Positions 1 through 7,998 of a stretch of 64,000 nucleotides of DNA are shown here, in pieces; the first letter of the stretch is position 1, and each line of letters starts with the position of its first letter. The notes beneath the pieces are model-generated. The model made no database searches. It was not told the DNA's origin and saw only the letters and a program-made list of their open reading frames with translations. Origin of the DNA: Halapricum desulfuricans (GTDB taxonomy: Archaea > Halobacteriota > Halobacteria > Halobacteriales > Haloarculaceae); NCBI RefSeq assembly GCF_017094525.1, contig NZ_CP064788.1:1349030-1413029 (forward strand), given 5' to 3'. The translations under genes were made by a program, and so were the position numbers.

Positions 1-181
1 GCAGGAACGCGGCTCCGAGAATGGCCCCCCCACCGACGATGACAGCCAGTCCTGCAGCGATGTTCTCGCCCGGATGGACCGTACCATAGCCACCGTGGGA
101 GAGAAAGGTCCCGATCCAGGGTACTGTCAGCAACACCGTCGCGGTGACCGCAATGAGTGGGTGACGCAATCGGGATGACAT
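1..181 (-). CDS. Hypothetical membrane protein, N-terminal part (cut by window edge)
   Basis: An ATG on the minus strand at 181 opens a frame that runs off the left edge after 60 codons. The peptide begins MSSRLRHPLIAV and has two hydrophobic stretches (about residues 8-27 and 42-60) joined by a Gly/His-rich loop, so it is an integral membrane protein with its N-terminus here. The family is not recognisable from this piece. The next 211 bases (182-392) hold no gene. Confidence 0.55.
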   Translation of the reverse strand, partial: MSSRLRHPLIAVTATVLLTVPWIGTFLSHGGYGTVHPGENIAAGLAVIVGGGAILGAAFL

Positions 182-392
182 TGAGTTGTGCGTCAGCAGA
201 ACGCCTCGACGTAAAAATTACAAGATATCACCGTACCCCCCGAAATCTGGTTATATAGCCCTTGAATCGCCAGAATGCTGCTTCTGGCGACTGTTCGAAG
301 AGGCGCGGCTCTGAGGCTCTCAGCTCCGGAGACTCGGCGGTATCGACGAGAGAAGCGGTACGTGTCGCGTCAGGACGATGCGTGGGCTACTA

Positions 393-587
393 TCACTCGT
401 CCGTCACAAACTGAACATCCGCATCGGCTGCACTTCGTTTCACACTGTCGATGCCGCGCTGCACGCCTTGTTTCGATTGATACCCTTCGCCGCTGTCGGC
501 GATGATGTTCCCGTTGCTGGCGACGAGGCGCCATCGCCACTCGCCAGCGTTGTCGCGGAAGACCTCGAATGTGGCCGTGCGAGACAT
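393..587 (-). CDS. DUF1508 (YegP/HVO_2922-type) small protein
   Basis: A 64-residue protein starting MSRTATFEVFRDNAG. It has the single DUF1508 repeat pattern: an aromatic 'FEVFRD..GEWRWRL.ASNGNIIADSGEGY' core, then a helix with 'KQGVQRGIDSVKR'. Bacterial YegP has two such repeats, while haloarchaeal forms usually have one, as here. The biochemical role of the family is unknown. The gene stands alone, and 588-798 upstream of it holds no other gene. The call is firm on family and open on function. Confidence 0.85.
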   Translation of the reverse strand: MSRTATFEVFRDNAGEWRWRLVASNGNIIADSGEGYQSKQGVQRGIDSVKRSAADADVQFVTDE

Positions 588-798
588 ATACTACACACTG
601 GTGGAAGAGAGTCTTAAAACAACGGACTGGGTCCCGACATTGCGTCTCCCGATCTTTTGGGGCGTTCGCCGTGCTCGGTCGCACAGGCCCGACCGAGAGC
701 GTCCCTCGTGCCGGACGCTCGCTCGCCCGCGTTAATCGCTTGCCGTCTCACGACTCATGCCGCTCGTCCGCTCGGCGCGTTGCCGACCGACGTGCTGA

Positions 799-1335
799 TC
801 ACTCGCTGACGACCAGCGTGTCGTCTTCGAGGTAGTGGTCGAGGTGGTGGGCGTCTTCTTCCACTTCGACGAGGATCTGCCGGAGGACCTCGGCGGTCGC
901 GTGGTCACCGAGGTTGGTCGCGAGGTCGACGTGATCGCGGAGACTCTCGATGATCTCGCCGTAGATCTCCAGGTCGTTCTCCAGGGACGTCCGGATGTCG
1001 TAGACGTCCTCGCCCTCGGGTTCGACCGGCGCGTGTTCTTCGAGGCTCTTCCCGCTCGCGATCGGCGTGCCACCGATAGCCTGCAGTCGTTCGGCGAGTT
1101 CGTCGGCAGCCTCTTCGGCACGTCCGGCGGCCTCGCCGAGGTACTCGTGTACGTCGTGGAACTCCGCGCCCTCGACGTTCCAGTGGTGCTTCTTGAGCTG
1201 GTGATACAGGACGTACGTCGAAGCGAGGTCGGTGTTCAGCGCCTCGACGATCTGCTCGGCTTTCCCCTGCTCGAGACGAAGCCGGTTCTCCTCGACGGTG
1301 CCTGCCTGCTGGCGGATCTCCCTCTGAGTGCTCAT
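799..1335 (-). CDS. dpsA: DpsA, ferritin-like DNA-protection/iron-storage protein
   Basis: A 178-residue Dps-family protein. These form dodecamers that oxidise ferrous iron at inter-subunit ferroxidase sites and protect DNA from Fenton chemistry. The N-terminal helix is followed by 'HQLKKHHWNVEG' (about residues 45-56) and 'FHDVHEYLGEAAGRAEEAADELAER' (59-83, split by glycines), which carry the His/Asp/Glu ligands of the family. The length fits haloarchaeal DpsA (about 180). I chose the ATG at 1335 because the longer reading frame adds a non-conserved N-terminus. A TATA-like ACTATAT lies about 30 bases upstream, which fits a leaderless transcript. It probably responds to iron and peroxide (family knowledge). 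Confidence 0.93.
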   Translation of the reverse strand: MSTQREIRQQAGTVEENRLRLEQGKAEQIVEALNTDLASTYVLYHQLKKHHWNVEGAEFHDVHEYLGEAAGRAEEAADELAERLQAIGGTPIASGKSLEEHAPVEPEGEDVYDIRTSLENDLEIYGEIIESLRDHVDLATNLGDHATAEVLRQILVEVEEDAHHLDHYLEDDTLVVSE

Positions 1336-1494
1336 TGCAATCACCGATACGAACGCGATCCCCATATAGTTTCTCAATCCGGAAATGTATTTCTGAAAAG
1401 CAAAACAAGAGTTCGATATGGCGGAAACATTTGCGGCAGTCTGTGACGATCCGGGCGTCGTCATTGTCGTCACAGTGTAACTGTCATTGCCTGA

Positions 1495-1620
1495 CGATCG
1501 ATCAGCTACGAACCGATCGGCAAGGTCTCGACGCCGTTCGACAGCGCCGAAGGAATGCCGATCCAGCCGCCGGTGGCCGACGACGACAGCCGCGAGTACG
1601 CCGACGATCGGTTCGTCTAG
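1495..1620 (+). pseudogene. Relic of a TrmO-like tRNA methyltransferase N-terminus
   Basis: An open stretch of 41 codons reads SYEPIGKVSTPFDSAEGMP followed by IQPP and ends in a stop at 1618-1620. The 'EPIG.V.TPF....MPIQP' pattern is the N-terminal signature of the TrmO/TsaA family, which N6-methylates t6A37 in tRNA. No ATG, GTG or TTG lies ahead of the motif in frame, and the rest of the roughly 150-residue protein is absent. I read it as a decayed remnant in the 1336-1638 gap between dpsA and the next gene. Family assignment rests on one short motif. Confidence 0.4.
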
Positions 1621-1638
1621 GAAAACAGCGATCCGCAG

Positions 1639-1860
1639 TTATTCGAGGCCGAGGTCCGCGAGCGAGTGAGTATGCTGCCAGGCCCCGGTGACCTCGTCGA
1701 CGTCGAACTCGAGGACGCCGTCAGTCAGGCGGAGTCGAACTGTCTCGTCGCCGATCTCGGCGTCGTGCAGGTGCAATTCGAGGGGCTGATCGAACTCGCT
1801 GACCGCGACCATCAGCTCACCGTTCTGTTCGAGCATCTCTTGGAGATCTTCGGATTCCAT
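1639..1860 (-). CDS. Small acidic haloarchaeal protein, function unknown
   Basis: A 73-residue acidic protein starting MESEDLQEMLEQNGELMVAV. It has predicted beta strands ('LELHLHDAEIGDETVRLRL') and ends SLADLGLE. I start it at the internal ATG at 1860 because the upstream extension is basic and unlike the rest. No catalytic motif is visible. It is transcribed divergently from the zinc-finger gene at 1994. I do not recognise a named family. Confidence 0.65.
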   Translation of the reverse strand: MESEDLQEMLEQNGELMVAVSEFDQPLELHLHDAEIGDETVRLRLTDGVLEFDVDEVTGAWQHTHSLADLGLE

Positions 1861-1993
1861 GGTTCGGATATATGCTTTGTTCGGCCCCGGCAAAAGCGTT
1901 CCTCTCCCATCAGTGTTTTTGGCAGGCCTAAAAAGAGGCAGAACCCGCCCGTTCTGTAACCCCTTTACCTGCGACTCCACTGAGGTCAACTGT

Positions 1994-2092
1994 ATGCAAG
2001 TCAAAGCGTACCACCAATGTCAGCACTGCGGGCAGGAACTGGACAGCCCGACCGTCTATCGACGGCACGCCCTGTGTGAGTCCTGTACATAG
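1994..2092 (+). CDS. 32-residue zinc-finger microprotein (two CxxC pairs)
   Basis: A very small ORF starts at the ATG at 1994: MQVKAYHQCQHCGQELDSP, then a basic stretch, then 'CESCT'. The two CxxC pairs, 21 residues apart, make a minimal zinc knuckle of the type common among haloarchaeal microproteins. The longer upstream frame looks non-coding. The role is unknown; such proteins often bind RNA, DNA or a partner protein. The call rests on the cysteine pattern and codon use only. Confidence 0.5.
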   Translation: MQVKAYHQCQHCGQELDSPTVYRRHALCESCT

Positions 2093-2184
2093 ACGACCTG
2101 AACAGGCGATTACGATTCTCAACCGGCGGTCTCGGGCTACCAGAGTCACCAGCGGGTCATCTACGCTGTCGCGATCACGATTCA

Positions 2185-3012
2185 CTACTCGAGCAGAAAC
2201 CGGATCGCGTCGGGAAACCGATCGGCCCACGCCGACTCGTGGTGAGTCGCGCCCTCGTCGTAGACGTACCGGAGTCGCTCGTCGTACCCCATCGTTTCCA
2301 GGGTTTCGACCAGCCGTTCGGCACCGCTCTCGAACGCGGCTGACCGGCCGGAGTCGTCCGGGAACTCGTCGCCGCCGACGTCGACGTAGACGCGACCGTC
2401 GACGTACCCGGCGTCTTCGATGAACTCGAAAATTTCGTGCCAGGGCCCGCCGACGGCCGGACTCATCGCGCCGACGAACGCGAACGCCTCCGGATCCCGA
2501 AAGAACGAATAGAGGCTGATCAGTCCGCCCATCGAGGAACCGAATACACCGCGTACCTCCGAGACACGAACCGTCGATTCGACGGCCGGTCGGACGGTTT
2601 CGAGTAGCCAGTCCGCGTGGGCGTCTCCAAGCGGTTCCACGTCGTCGGGCAGGTTGACGTCGTCCGGTGCTTCAGTGTGGTCGTAGAACGGCGCGTACTC
2701 GATCGGTCGCTGTTCCCCTGCGTTCGGGATTCCGACGACGATCGCTTCGATCCCCTCGGCCGCCAGCCGTTCCATCGTCTCGTCGACGCGCCACTCGCCG
2801 TCGTAGCTGGTCTCCCTGTCGAAGAGGTTCTGTCCGTCGTGCATGTACACGATCGGATACGTGTCGTCGCTGTCCTCGTAGCTCGGTGGAAGATATACCA
2901 GCAGTTCCCGTTCGAGATCGAAGTAGTCCGCTTCGATCGGCTCGGAGACGCGCACATCCCCGACGACGGTACTTCGGGGTTCGCCCTCGTATGGCTTCCA
3001 AGACACGCCCAT
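2185..3012 (-). CDS. Alpha/beta-hydrolase, enterochelin-esterase-like (Esterase D/PF00756 type)
   Basis: A 275-residue cytoplasmic hydrolase. Visible landmarks are 'LVYLPPSY', 'YPIVYMHDGQNLFD' (the oxyanion-side signature of PF00756 esterases), the nucleophile elbow 'GSSMGG' with catalytic Ser, 'DVGGDE' for the acid region, and 'GATHHESAW' for the catalytic His near the C-terminus. Relatives hydrolyse ferric-siderophore esters or acyl esters; the substrate here cannot be told. I use the ATG at 3012 (MGVSWKPYEGE). The longer frame adds 49 non-conserved residues. Confidence 0.85.
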   Translation of the reverse strand: MGVSWKPYEGEPRSTVVGDVRVSEPIEADYFDLERELLVYLPPSYEDSDDTYPIVYMHDGQNLFDRETSYDGEWRVDETMERLAAEGIEAIVVGIPNAGEQRPIEYAPFYDHTEAPDDVNLPDDVEPLGDAHADWLLETVRPAVESTVRVSEVRGVFGSSMGGLISLYSFFRDPEAFAFVGAMSPAVGGPWHEIFEFIEDAGYVDGRVYVDVGGDEFPDDSGRSAAFESGAERLVETLETMGYDERLRYVYDEGATHHESAWADRFPDAIRFLLE

Positions 3013-3247
3013 GTGACTCCCATAGTATAGCCTGTTGCTAATACTATCGACCGTGCCACTTGATGCCGGCGGAGAAAGGAAGGGAGTTCCCGGTATCGGA
3101 CGGAAATCAAATATTTCTGTGATCAGCAAACGCCGGAACCGTCGCCTCTTTATCAACAATTTGGGTCACACTCGGTTTGTGCAATAAAAAGAATCACACA
3201 TCGATTATCCCGAATTTTTCTCTACACCGTCATACGAAATAGCGGTA

Positions 3248-3257
3248 CTTTTAAACC
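3248..3257 (+). promoter_or_regulatory. TATA box of the peptide-transporter operon
   Basis: CTTTTAAACC sits about 30 bases before the ATG at 3283, the spacing of a leaderless archaeal promoter. The gap 3013-3282 is AT-rich compared with its neighbours and holds no ORF of note. Confidence 0.5.
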
Positions 3258-3282
3258 TCGGCCTGCTAATTGGTCACACAGG

Positions 3283-5118
3283 ATGTCCGAAGACGACCAG
3301 ATGAAGCGACGACGATTCCTGCAGGCGACCGGTGCATCCGCCCTGACTGTGGGACTCGCCGGTTGCAGTGGCGGTGGCAACGGTAACGGCAACGGCAACG
3401 GCAACGGCAACGGTACTGAAACCCCGGGCTCCGATGTGTCGTACCCGTACGGGGCCAACGAGATCCGCATAGGCGAGGCCAAGGCCGTGATGGAAGAGGC
3501 GGGATACGGTCCCGACAACCGGTTCGAACTGGATTGGCTCCAGTATGTCAGCCCTGCGTGGGGAGAGATCGCGGAGACGGTCCGTGGCCGCCTGGAACAG
3601 GCCTATATCGACATGAACACCAGCGAGGCCGACTTCGGGCAACTGCTCGACAAAACCGAGAACGGCGACATGCAGGCGTTTACGCTCGGCTGGGTCGCCG
3701 ACTACCCGGGTGCGCGCAATTTCCTGCAGTTGGTCGATCCCGAAAACACCATTTACGACGCCGAAGGGATCTCACCTAACGGTGCTCGACTGTTCTGGTC
3801 GGAGGACGCCTACACCGACACTGACGTCCGCGACAGCATGACCGAACAGTTCGATCGCATCCAGAACAACCCCGAAAACACCGATGAGGCTCAATCGACC
3901 CGCGCGGACGCGACCAGAAAGATGGAGGAACTCATCTGGGAATCCGCCGCGATGCTGCCGATCTACCACAGCGTCGAGGACAGCTACTGGTACGACCGGG
4001 TCGACTACAACCCACCGGGCGGCATGGGCGGCTCCCGGGCGAAAGCCAGCAACTCGGTTCGGGGCATCGAGGGCAGCGATACGCTGAACGGCACGTCAGT
4101 GACGCTCAACTCGCTGGATCCGATCGCGTCGGGCAACACCTCCAGTGGCAACAAGGTCATGGACCTGTTCGACGCGCCGATGAACTACGTCAACGGGACC
4201 ACCGAGGTCGAACCCCTCATCGTCGAGGACTACACCGTCAGCGAGGACCTCACCGAGTACGAGTTTACCCTCAAGGAAGGTATCCAGTTCCACGGCGACT
4301 ACGGTGAAGTCACCGCTGACGACGTCGTCTACTCCATCCGGCGACTCGTCGAATCGCCCAACTCCACGAACACGTACTTCCCGATCAGCGTTCTGAACAT
4401 CGACCGCGAGGAAGACGACGATGGCAACGTCGTGCCCGGTTCGACCGCCGTCGAAGCCACCGGCGATTACACGTTCACGGTAACGCTGCGAAACGCGTTC
4501 GGCTTCACGCTGGAAGTGCTGGCGTATTCGGCGTTCTCGGTGGTTCCGGAAGGAATCGTCGGGGACATCGACGGCTACGAGGGCGAGATGGAGTGGTCGG
4601 AATTCTCGAGCAACCCCGTCGGCTGTGGCCCGTTCGTCTTCGAAGAGTGGCAGTCCGGGGTCGGCGGCGAGTTCCGCGCGTCGGCGTTCGCAGACTATCA
4701 CGACGGCGAGCCGGCGGTCGGCAACCTCAGCTACACGATCCTCTCCGACCCCAACTCCATCTACAACCGTTTCGTCAACGGCAACGCCGACGTGTCGGGG
4801 ATCCCGACTTCCCAGTACGACCAGAGCCTGGTCTCGATCGAAGAGGAAGACGGTGTGACCCAGCTCGGCACCTACGGCCCCATCGGCAACGACAAGACCG
4901 TCAACATGGCCCGAACGCCGACGATCGACACCTTCTACATCGCGTTCAACATGGAAGAAGTCCCCAAAGCCGTCCGTCAGGCGATGGCGTACGTCATCAC
5001 CCGCGATGACTTCGTCAGCAACGTTTTCAAAGGCCGCGGGGAATCGGCTTTCCACCTGACGCCCCCGCAGGTCTTCCCCGGTGGCGCCGAAGGATACCGG
5101 AACCACTGGCAAGAGTAA
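3283..5118 (+). CDS. Peptide ABC transporter substrate-binding lipoprotein (SBP_bac_5), apparently circularly permuted
   Basis: A 611-residue secreted lipoprotein. It has a twin-arginine signal (MKRRRFLQATG), lipobox 'LAGC' with Cys28, and an Asn/Gly linker. The order of what follows is unusual. Residues 52-260 ('SYPYGANEIRIGEAKAVMEEAGYG' in two pieces, 'FTLGWVADYPGARNFLQL', 'YWYDRVDYNPPGGMGGSR') correspond to the C-terminal lobe of haloarchaeal family-5 binding proteins. Residues 267-611 ('TLNSLDPIASGNTSSG', 'DDVVYSIRRLVES', 'VPKAVRQAMAYV', 'TPPQVFPGGAEGYRNH') correspond to the usual N-terminal and middle part. Both junctions carry Gly-Ser-Asp. It should deliver oligopeptides or similar solutes to the permease encoded at 5357-10402. 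Total length fits the family, so nothing seems lost. Confidence 0.9.
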   Translation: MSEDDQMKRRRFLQATGASALTVGLAGCSGGGNGNGNGNGNGNGTETPGSDVSYPYGANEIRIGEAKAVMEEAGYGPDNRFELDWLQYVSPAWGEIAETVRGRLEQAYIDMNTSEADFGQLLDKTENGDMQAFTLGWVADYPGARNFLQLVDPENTIYDAEGISPNGARLFWSEDAYTDTDVRDSMTEQFDRIQNNPENTDEAQSTRADATRKMEELIWESAAMLPIYHSVEDSYWYDRVDYNPPGGMGGSRAKASNSVRGIEGSDTLNGTSVTLNSLDPIASGNTSSGNKVMDLFDAPMNYVNGTTEVEPLIVEDYTVSEDLTEYEFTLKEGIQFHGDYGEVTADDVVYSIRRLVESPNSTNTYFPISVLNIDREEDDDGNVVPGSTAVEATGDYTFTVTLRNAFGFTLEVLAYSAFSVVPEGIVGDIDGYEGEMEWSEFSSNPVGCGPFVFEEWQSGVGGEFRASAFADYHDGEPAVGNLSYTILSDPNSIYNRFVNGNADVSGIPTSQYDQSLVSIEEEDGVTQLGTYGPIGNDKTVNMARTPTIDTFYIAFNMEEVPKAVRQAMAYVITRDDFVSNVFKGRGESAFHLTPPQVFPGGAEGYRNHWQE

Positions 5119-5356
5119 CGGCGCCCGGATCAATATAGTTAAATCTCCCCCTCCGCATTTCTCGGGTGTGCTCGCGTACCATGTCTCCGATTTATAAGAC
5201 TGACCGTTGCCCGGATCTGGTGCGTGCCGGATCACGAGGGGATACCGTCTTCCCAGGTGGACCGAGTTCGATGTCGCGGTCCCGTCGGGCGGCAGATTTC
5301 GATCTCTCTCGGAATTCGCTTGACGCTCCGCCCGATCCAGGGCAGGTGATCGGCAG

Positions 5357-6445
5357 ATGAATCGTTCGCTTTACCTCGTCAAACGCCTGCTGTTGGCGAT
5401 TCCCGTAATGCTGTTCGGGTTGACCCTGTCGTTTCTGATTCTCTACTTGGGGCCGATCGACCCGGTGGGAACGATCCTCGGCCGGGATGCGACTCCGACG
5501 GATATCCGTCAACTCCGGATCCAGCTCAATATCATCTACCCGAACGGTGAGCGGGTACCGCTTTGGGACCAGTATTACAGGGTTATCCGCGACCTGGTCA
5601 CGTTCCAGTTCGGCGACTCGTGGACGATCAAGCGACAGGTGCCAGTCACTGAACTCATCCTCGGCCGGATGGCCCCGACCATCTGGCTCGGGTTCTGGTC
5701 AGTGATGATCGCACTGATCGTCGGGATCCCGCTCGGTCTGTACGCTGGCCTGCGGGCGAATACCTATCGCGACTACGCGTCGTCCGGGTTCGGTATCATC
5801 TGGCGTGCCATGCCGAACTTCTGGCTCGCAGTAATTCTCGCCGGGCTGATTTCGGCCGGTGGGGCCCTCGACTGGTATCGGACTTTCCTCGTCGAAACCC
5901 CGGTCGGCGGAACACCGGACGCCGTTCGGAACCTCTTTACCGTCCATCCTGTCTTCGAGGGGATCCCGATACTCGAAGCAGTCGGGATCCCAGTCCCGAA
6001 CATCGTTCCGATGGCGATCGCGTTCAAGTGGATCCTACCGGGTGCACTGGTCCTAGGGTCGTCGTCGATGGGCAACGAGGTTCGAATCGGTCGAACGGCT
6101 GTCCTAGAGAGTATCAATTCCAAGTACGTCGAAACCGCCAAAGCTAAAGGGGTGTCGTCACGACGGATCGTCCTCAAGCACGTCGGACGCAACGCGGTCA
6201 TCCCGCTGCTGCCGGTTATCATGGGCGAGTTCTATCTGCTGATCGGCGGTTCCGTCCTCGTCGAACAGGTGTTCGGGATCAACGGACTCGGTAACCTGTT
6301 CTTCAGGGCGGTTCTCGGCCCGGACATCCCGCTGGTGATGGCGCTGATATTCATCTTCATTATCATTCAGATAGCGTTCAATATCACGCAAGACCTGCTG
6401 TACACCTACATCGATCCCCGAATTAGCCTCGAGGATACCGAATAA
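5357..6445 (+). CDS. dppB: Peptide ABC transporter permease, DppB type
   Basis: A 362-residue inner-membrane permease with about six hydrophobic segments. It starts MNRSLYLVKRLLLAIPVML and carries the binding-protein-dependent transport signature 'SSMGNEVRIGRTAVLESINSKY..TAKAKGVSSRRI' (EAA loop, about residues 236-268), which docks on the ATPase subunits. The 238-base gap after the binding-protein gene includes a TATA-like TTTATAAG near 5190, so the permease and ATPase genes may also have their own promoter. The next gene starts 2 bases after this stop. Confidence 0.92.
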   Translation: MNRSLYLVKRLLLAIPVMLFGLTLSFLILYLGPIDPVGTILGRDATPTDIRQLRIQLNIIYPNGERVPLWDQYYRVIRDLVTFQFGDSWTIKRQVPVTELILGRMAPTIWLGFWSVMIALIVGIPLGLYAGLRANTYRDYASSGFGIIWRAMPNFWLAVILAGLISAGGALDWYRTFLVETPVGGTPDAVRNLFTVHPVFEGIPILEAVGIPVPNIVPMAIAFKWILPGALVLGSSSMGNEVRIGRTAVLESINSKYVETAKAKGVSSRRIVLKHVGRNAVIPLLPVIMGEFYLLIGGSVLVEQVFGINGLGNLFFRAVLGPDIPLVMALIFIFIIIQIAFNITQDLLYTYIDPRISLEDTE

Positions 6446-6447
6446 CC

Positions 6448-7998
6448 ATGTCTGATATGACCGACACCGGATCAATCCGGAAAGAACTCACACAACGTGA
6501 CGAACTGTCGTTGTACACGCGCATCGCGAGCGACCCGAAACCGTTCCTCCGGTGGGCTGTCCCGATGCTCGTGCTCATCGCTGTCGAATTCCCGACCTAC
6601 GCGGGAATCGCGGTCGGGACACTGGACGCAGCAGTCATTGCAGTCACAGGTCTCCTTGAGGTTCTCCTGGGGCTGATTTCGACGGGACTCGCACAGTCGG
6701 TCGCCGGCGCGCAGAACGCTGCCGTCGGAGTGCTTCGCGATGCCGGCGGATTCGTCGACGGGCTCCCCCACCTGTTCAGTCGCGAAGTGATCCCGAATCA
6801 GGGATACAAAGCGGGGCCGAACGGACCATGGAAGGGTACGTTCCTCGGACTTGAACCAGCATACGCGTGGGCACTTCGGGCGTTGCTCATTGTCGCGTAT
6901 GCCCTGCTCACGTCCTACTGGGTGTTTCAGGGCTGGGTCGTCTATCGCGCCCACTACCGCGAGGCGGACTGGACGCCGACTGACGATATCGTCGACAACC
7001 TCAGGAACCACCAGTGGGGAAAATTCGGACTGCTGGTTCTGGTGCTATTTCTGACGATGGCAGTGTTCGGATCTGCGCTCGGACCGACGACAGTCGAGCA
7101 GAACATCATGAGTCCCTACAGCGACAAGATACAGTATTTCAACGGGGAAACCGGAACGGTCGATGACATCTATCCCGGTCAGGCAAACTTCAACTCCAAG
7201 TCGAAAGGGTCCGCCGAGTTCAACGTCGGGCCGATGTCATATGACGATTATGGACGATTCCATCCGTTCGGGACGCTCACGAACGGTCGTGACCTGTTTA
7301 CCTTTATGATGGGGGGTGCCCGGATCACATTGATGGTCGCGGGCATCGCGATCGGCGGCGCGGCACTCGTCGCGGCACTACTGTCGATGATATCGGCGTA
7401 CTACGGTGGATCGGTCGATCTGGCCGTTCTGACGACTGCTGACGGCGTCGTCTCGATTCCCAGGTTGCTACTGTTGATCTTGATCAGCGCCGTCTTCGCA
7501 AATCACTGGCTCGGAAACGTCCTCAATGGCGGGTTCTTGCTGGCGCTCATCTTCGCGTTCACCACGTGGCCGTTCCTGTGGCGTGCAGTCCGTGGTCCGG
7601 CGTTGCAGGTCGCACAAGAGGAGTGGATACTCGCGGCGAAGAGCTACGGGCAACAGCCGCGAAAAATAATGCGCAAGCATATGTTTCCCTACATCGTCGG
7701 GTATCTGCTCGTCTACGCATCGATGTCGGCTGGTGGCATCATCATCGGTCTCGCAGCGCTTTCGTTCCTCGGCAACGGACTGGGGATCTCACCCCCAACA
7801 CCGGCCTGGGGACGCGCGATTTCGATGGGTCAGGATTACGTGTCGAGTCCGTCGTGGCATATTTCCATGATACCGGGACTGATGATCGTGCTACTGGTAA
7901 CGGGCCTGAACGCACTCGGTGACGGAATCCGAGACGCGATCGATCCCGAGGCTGGGAGCACAGAGGGCGAAGAGGCCGCAGCAGGAGGTGGCGGATGA
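6448..7998 (+). CDS. dppC: Peptide ABC transporter permease, DppC type, with long N-terminal region
   Basis: A 516-residue permease. The C-terminal half is the usual DppC core with the EAA loop around 'ALQVAQEEWILAAKSYG' and 'IMRKHMFPYIVGYLL'. The first roughly 270 residues contain extra hydrophobic segments and an extracellular-looking stretch ('YFNGETGTVDDIYPGQANFN'). This makes it much longer than bacterial DppC (about 300) but typical of haloarchaeal family members. It pairs with DppB to form the channel. It overlaps the next gene by 4 bases (ATGA). Confidence 0.92.
   Translation: MSDMTDTGSIRKELTQRDELSLYTRIASDPKPFLRWAVPMLVLIAVEFPTYAGIAVGTLDAAVIAVTGLLEVLLGLISTGLAQSVAGAQNAAVGVLRDAGGFVDGLPHLFSREVIPNQGYKAGPNGPWKGTFLGLEPAYAWALRALLIVAYALLTSYWVFQGWVVYRAHYREADWTPTDDIVDNLRNHQWGKFGLLVLVLFLTMAVFGSALGPTTVEQNIMSPYSDKIQYFNGETGTVDDIYPGQANFNSKSKGSAEFNVGPMSYDDYGRFHPFGTLTNGRDLFTFMMGGARITLMVAGIAIGGAALVAALLSMISAYYGGSVDLAVLTTADGVVSIPRLLLLILISAVFANHWLGNVLNGGFLLALIFAFTTWPFLWRAVRGPALQVAQEEWILAAKSYGQQPRKIMRKHMFPYIVGYLLVYASMSAGGIIIGLAALSFLGNGLGISPPTPAWGRAISMGQDYVSSPSWHISMIPGLMIVLLVTGLNALGDGIRDAIDPEAGSTEGEEAAAGGGG

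Noticed and set aside
835-1446. Long plus-strand open frame over dpsA
   Set aside because: It is the antisense of dpsA in a GC-rich genome where stop codons are rare; the peptide matches no family and the dpsA frame is clearly coding.
3370-3420. Repeated GGCAAC/AACGGC units as a microsatellite or CRISPR-like repeat
   Set aside because: They encode the Asn-Gly linker after the lipobox, a common lipoprotein spacer. No CRISPR array was found anywhere in the window.
4096-5235. Minus-strand open frame of 379 codons opposite the binding-protein gene
   Set aside because: Shadow of the real gene; its composition (Val/Asp/Arg-rich repeats) is typical of antisense frames in haloarchaea.
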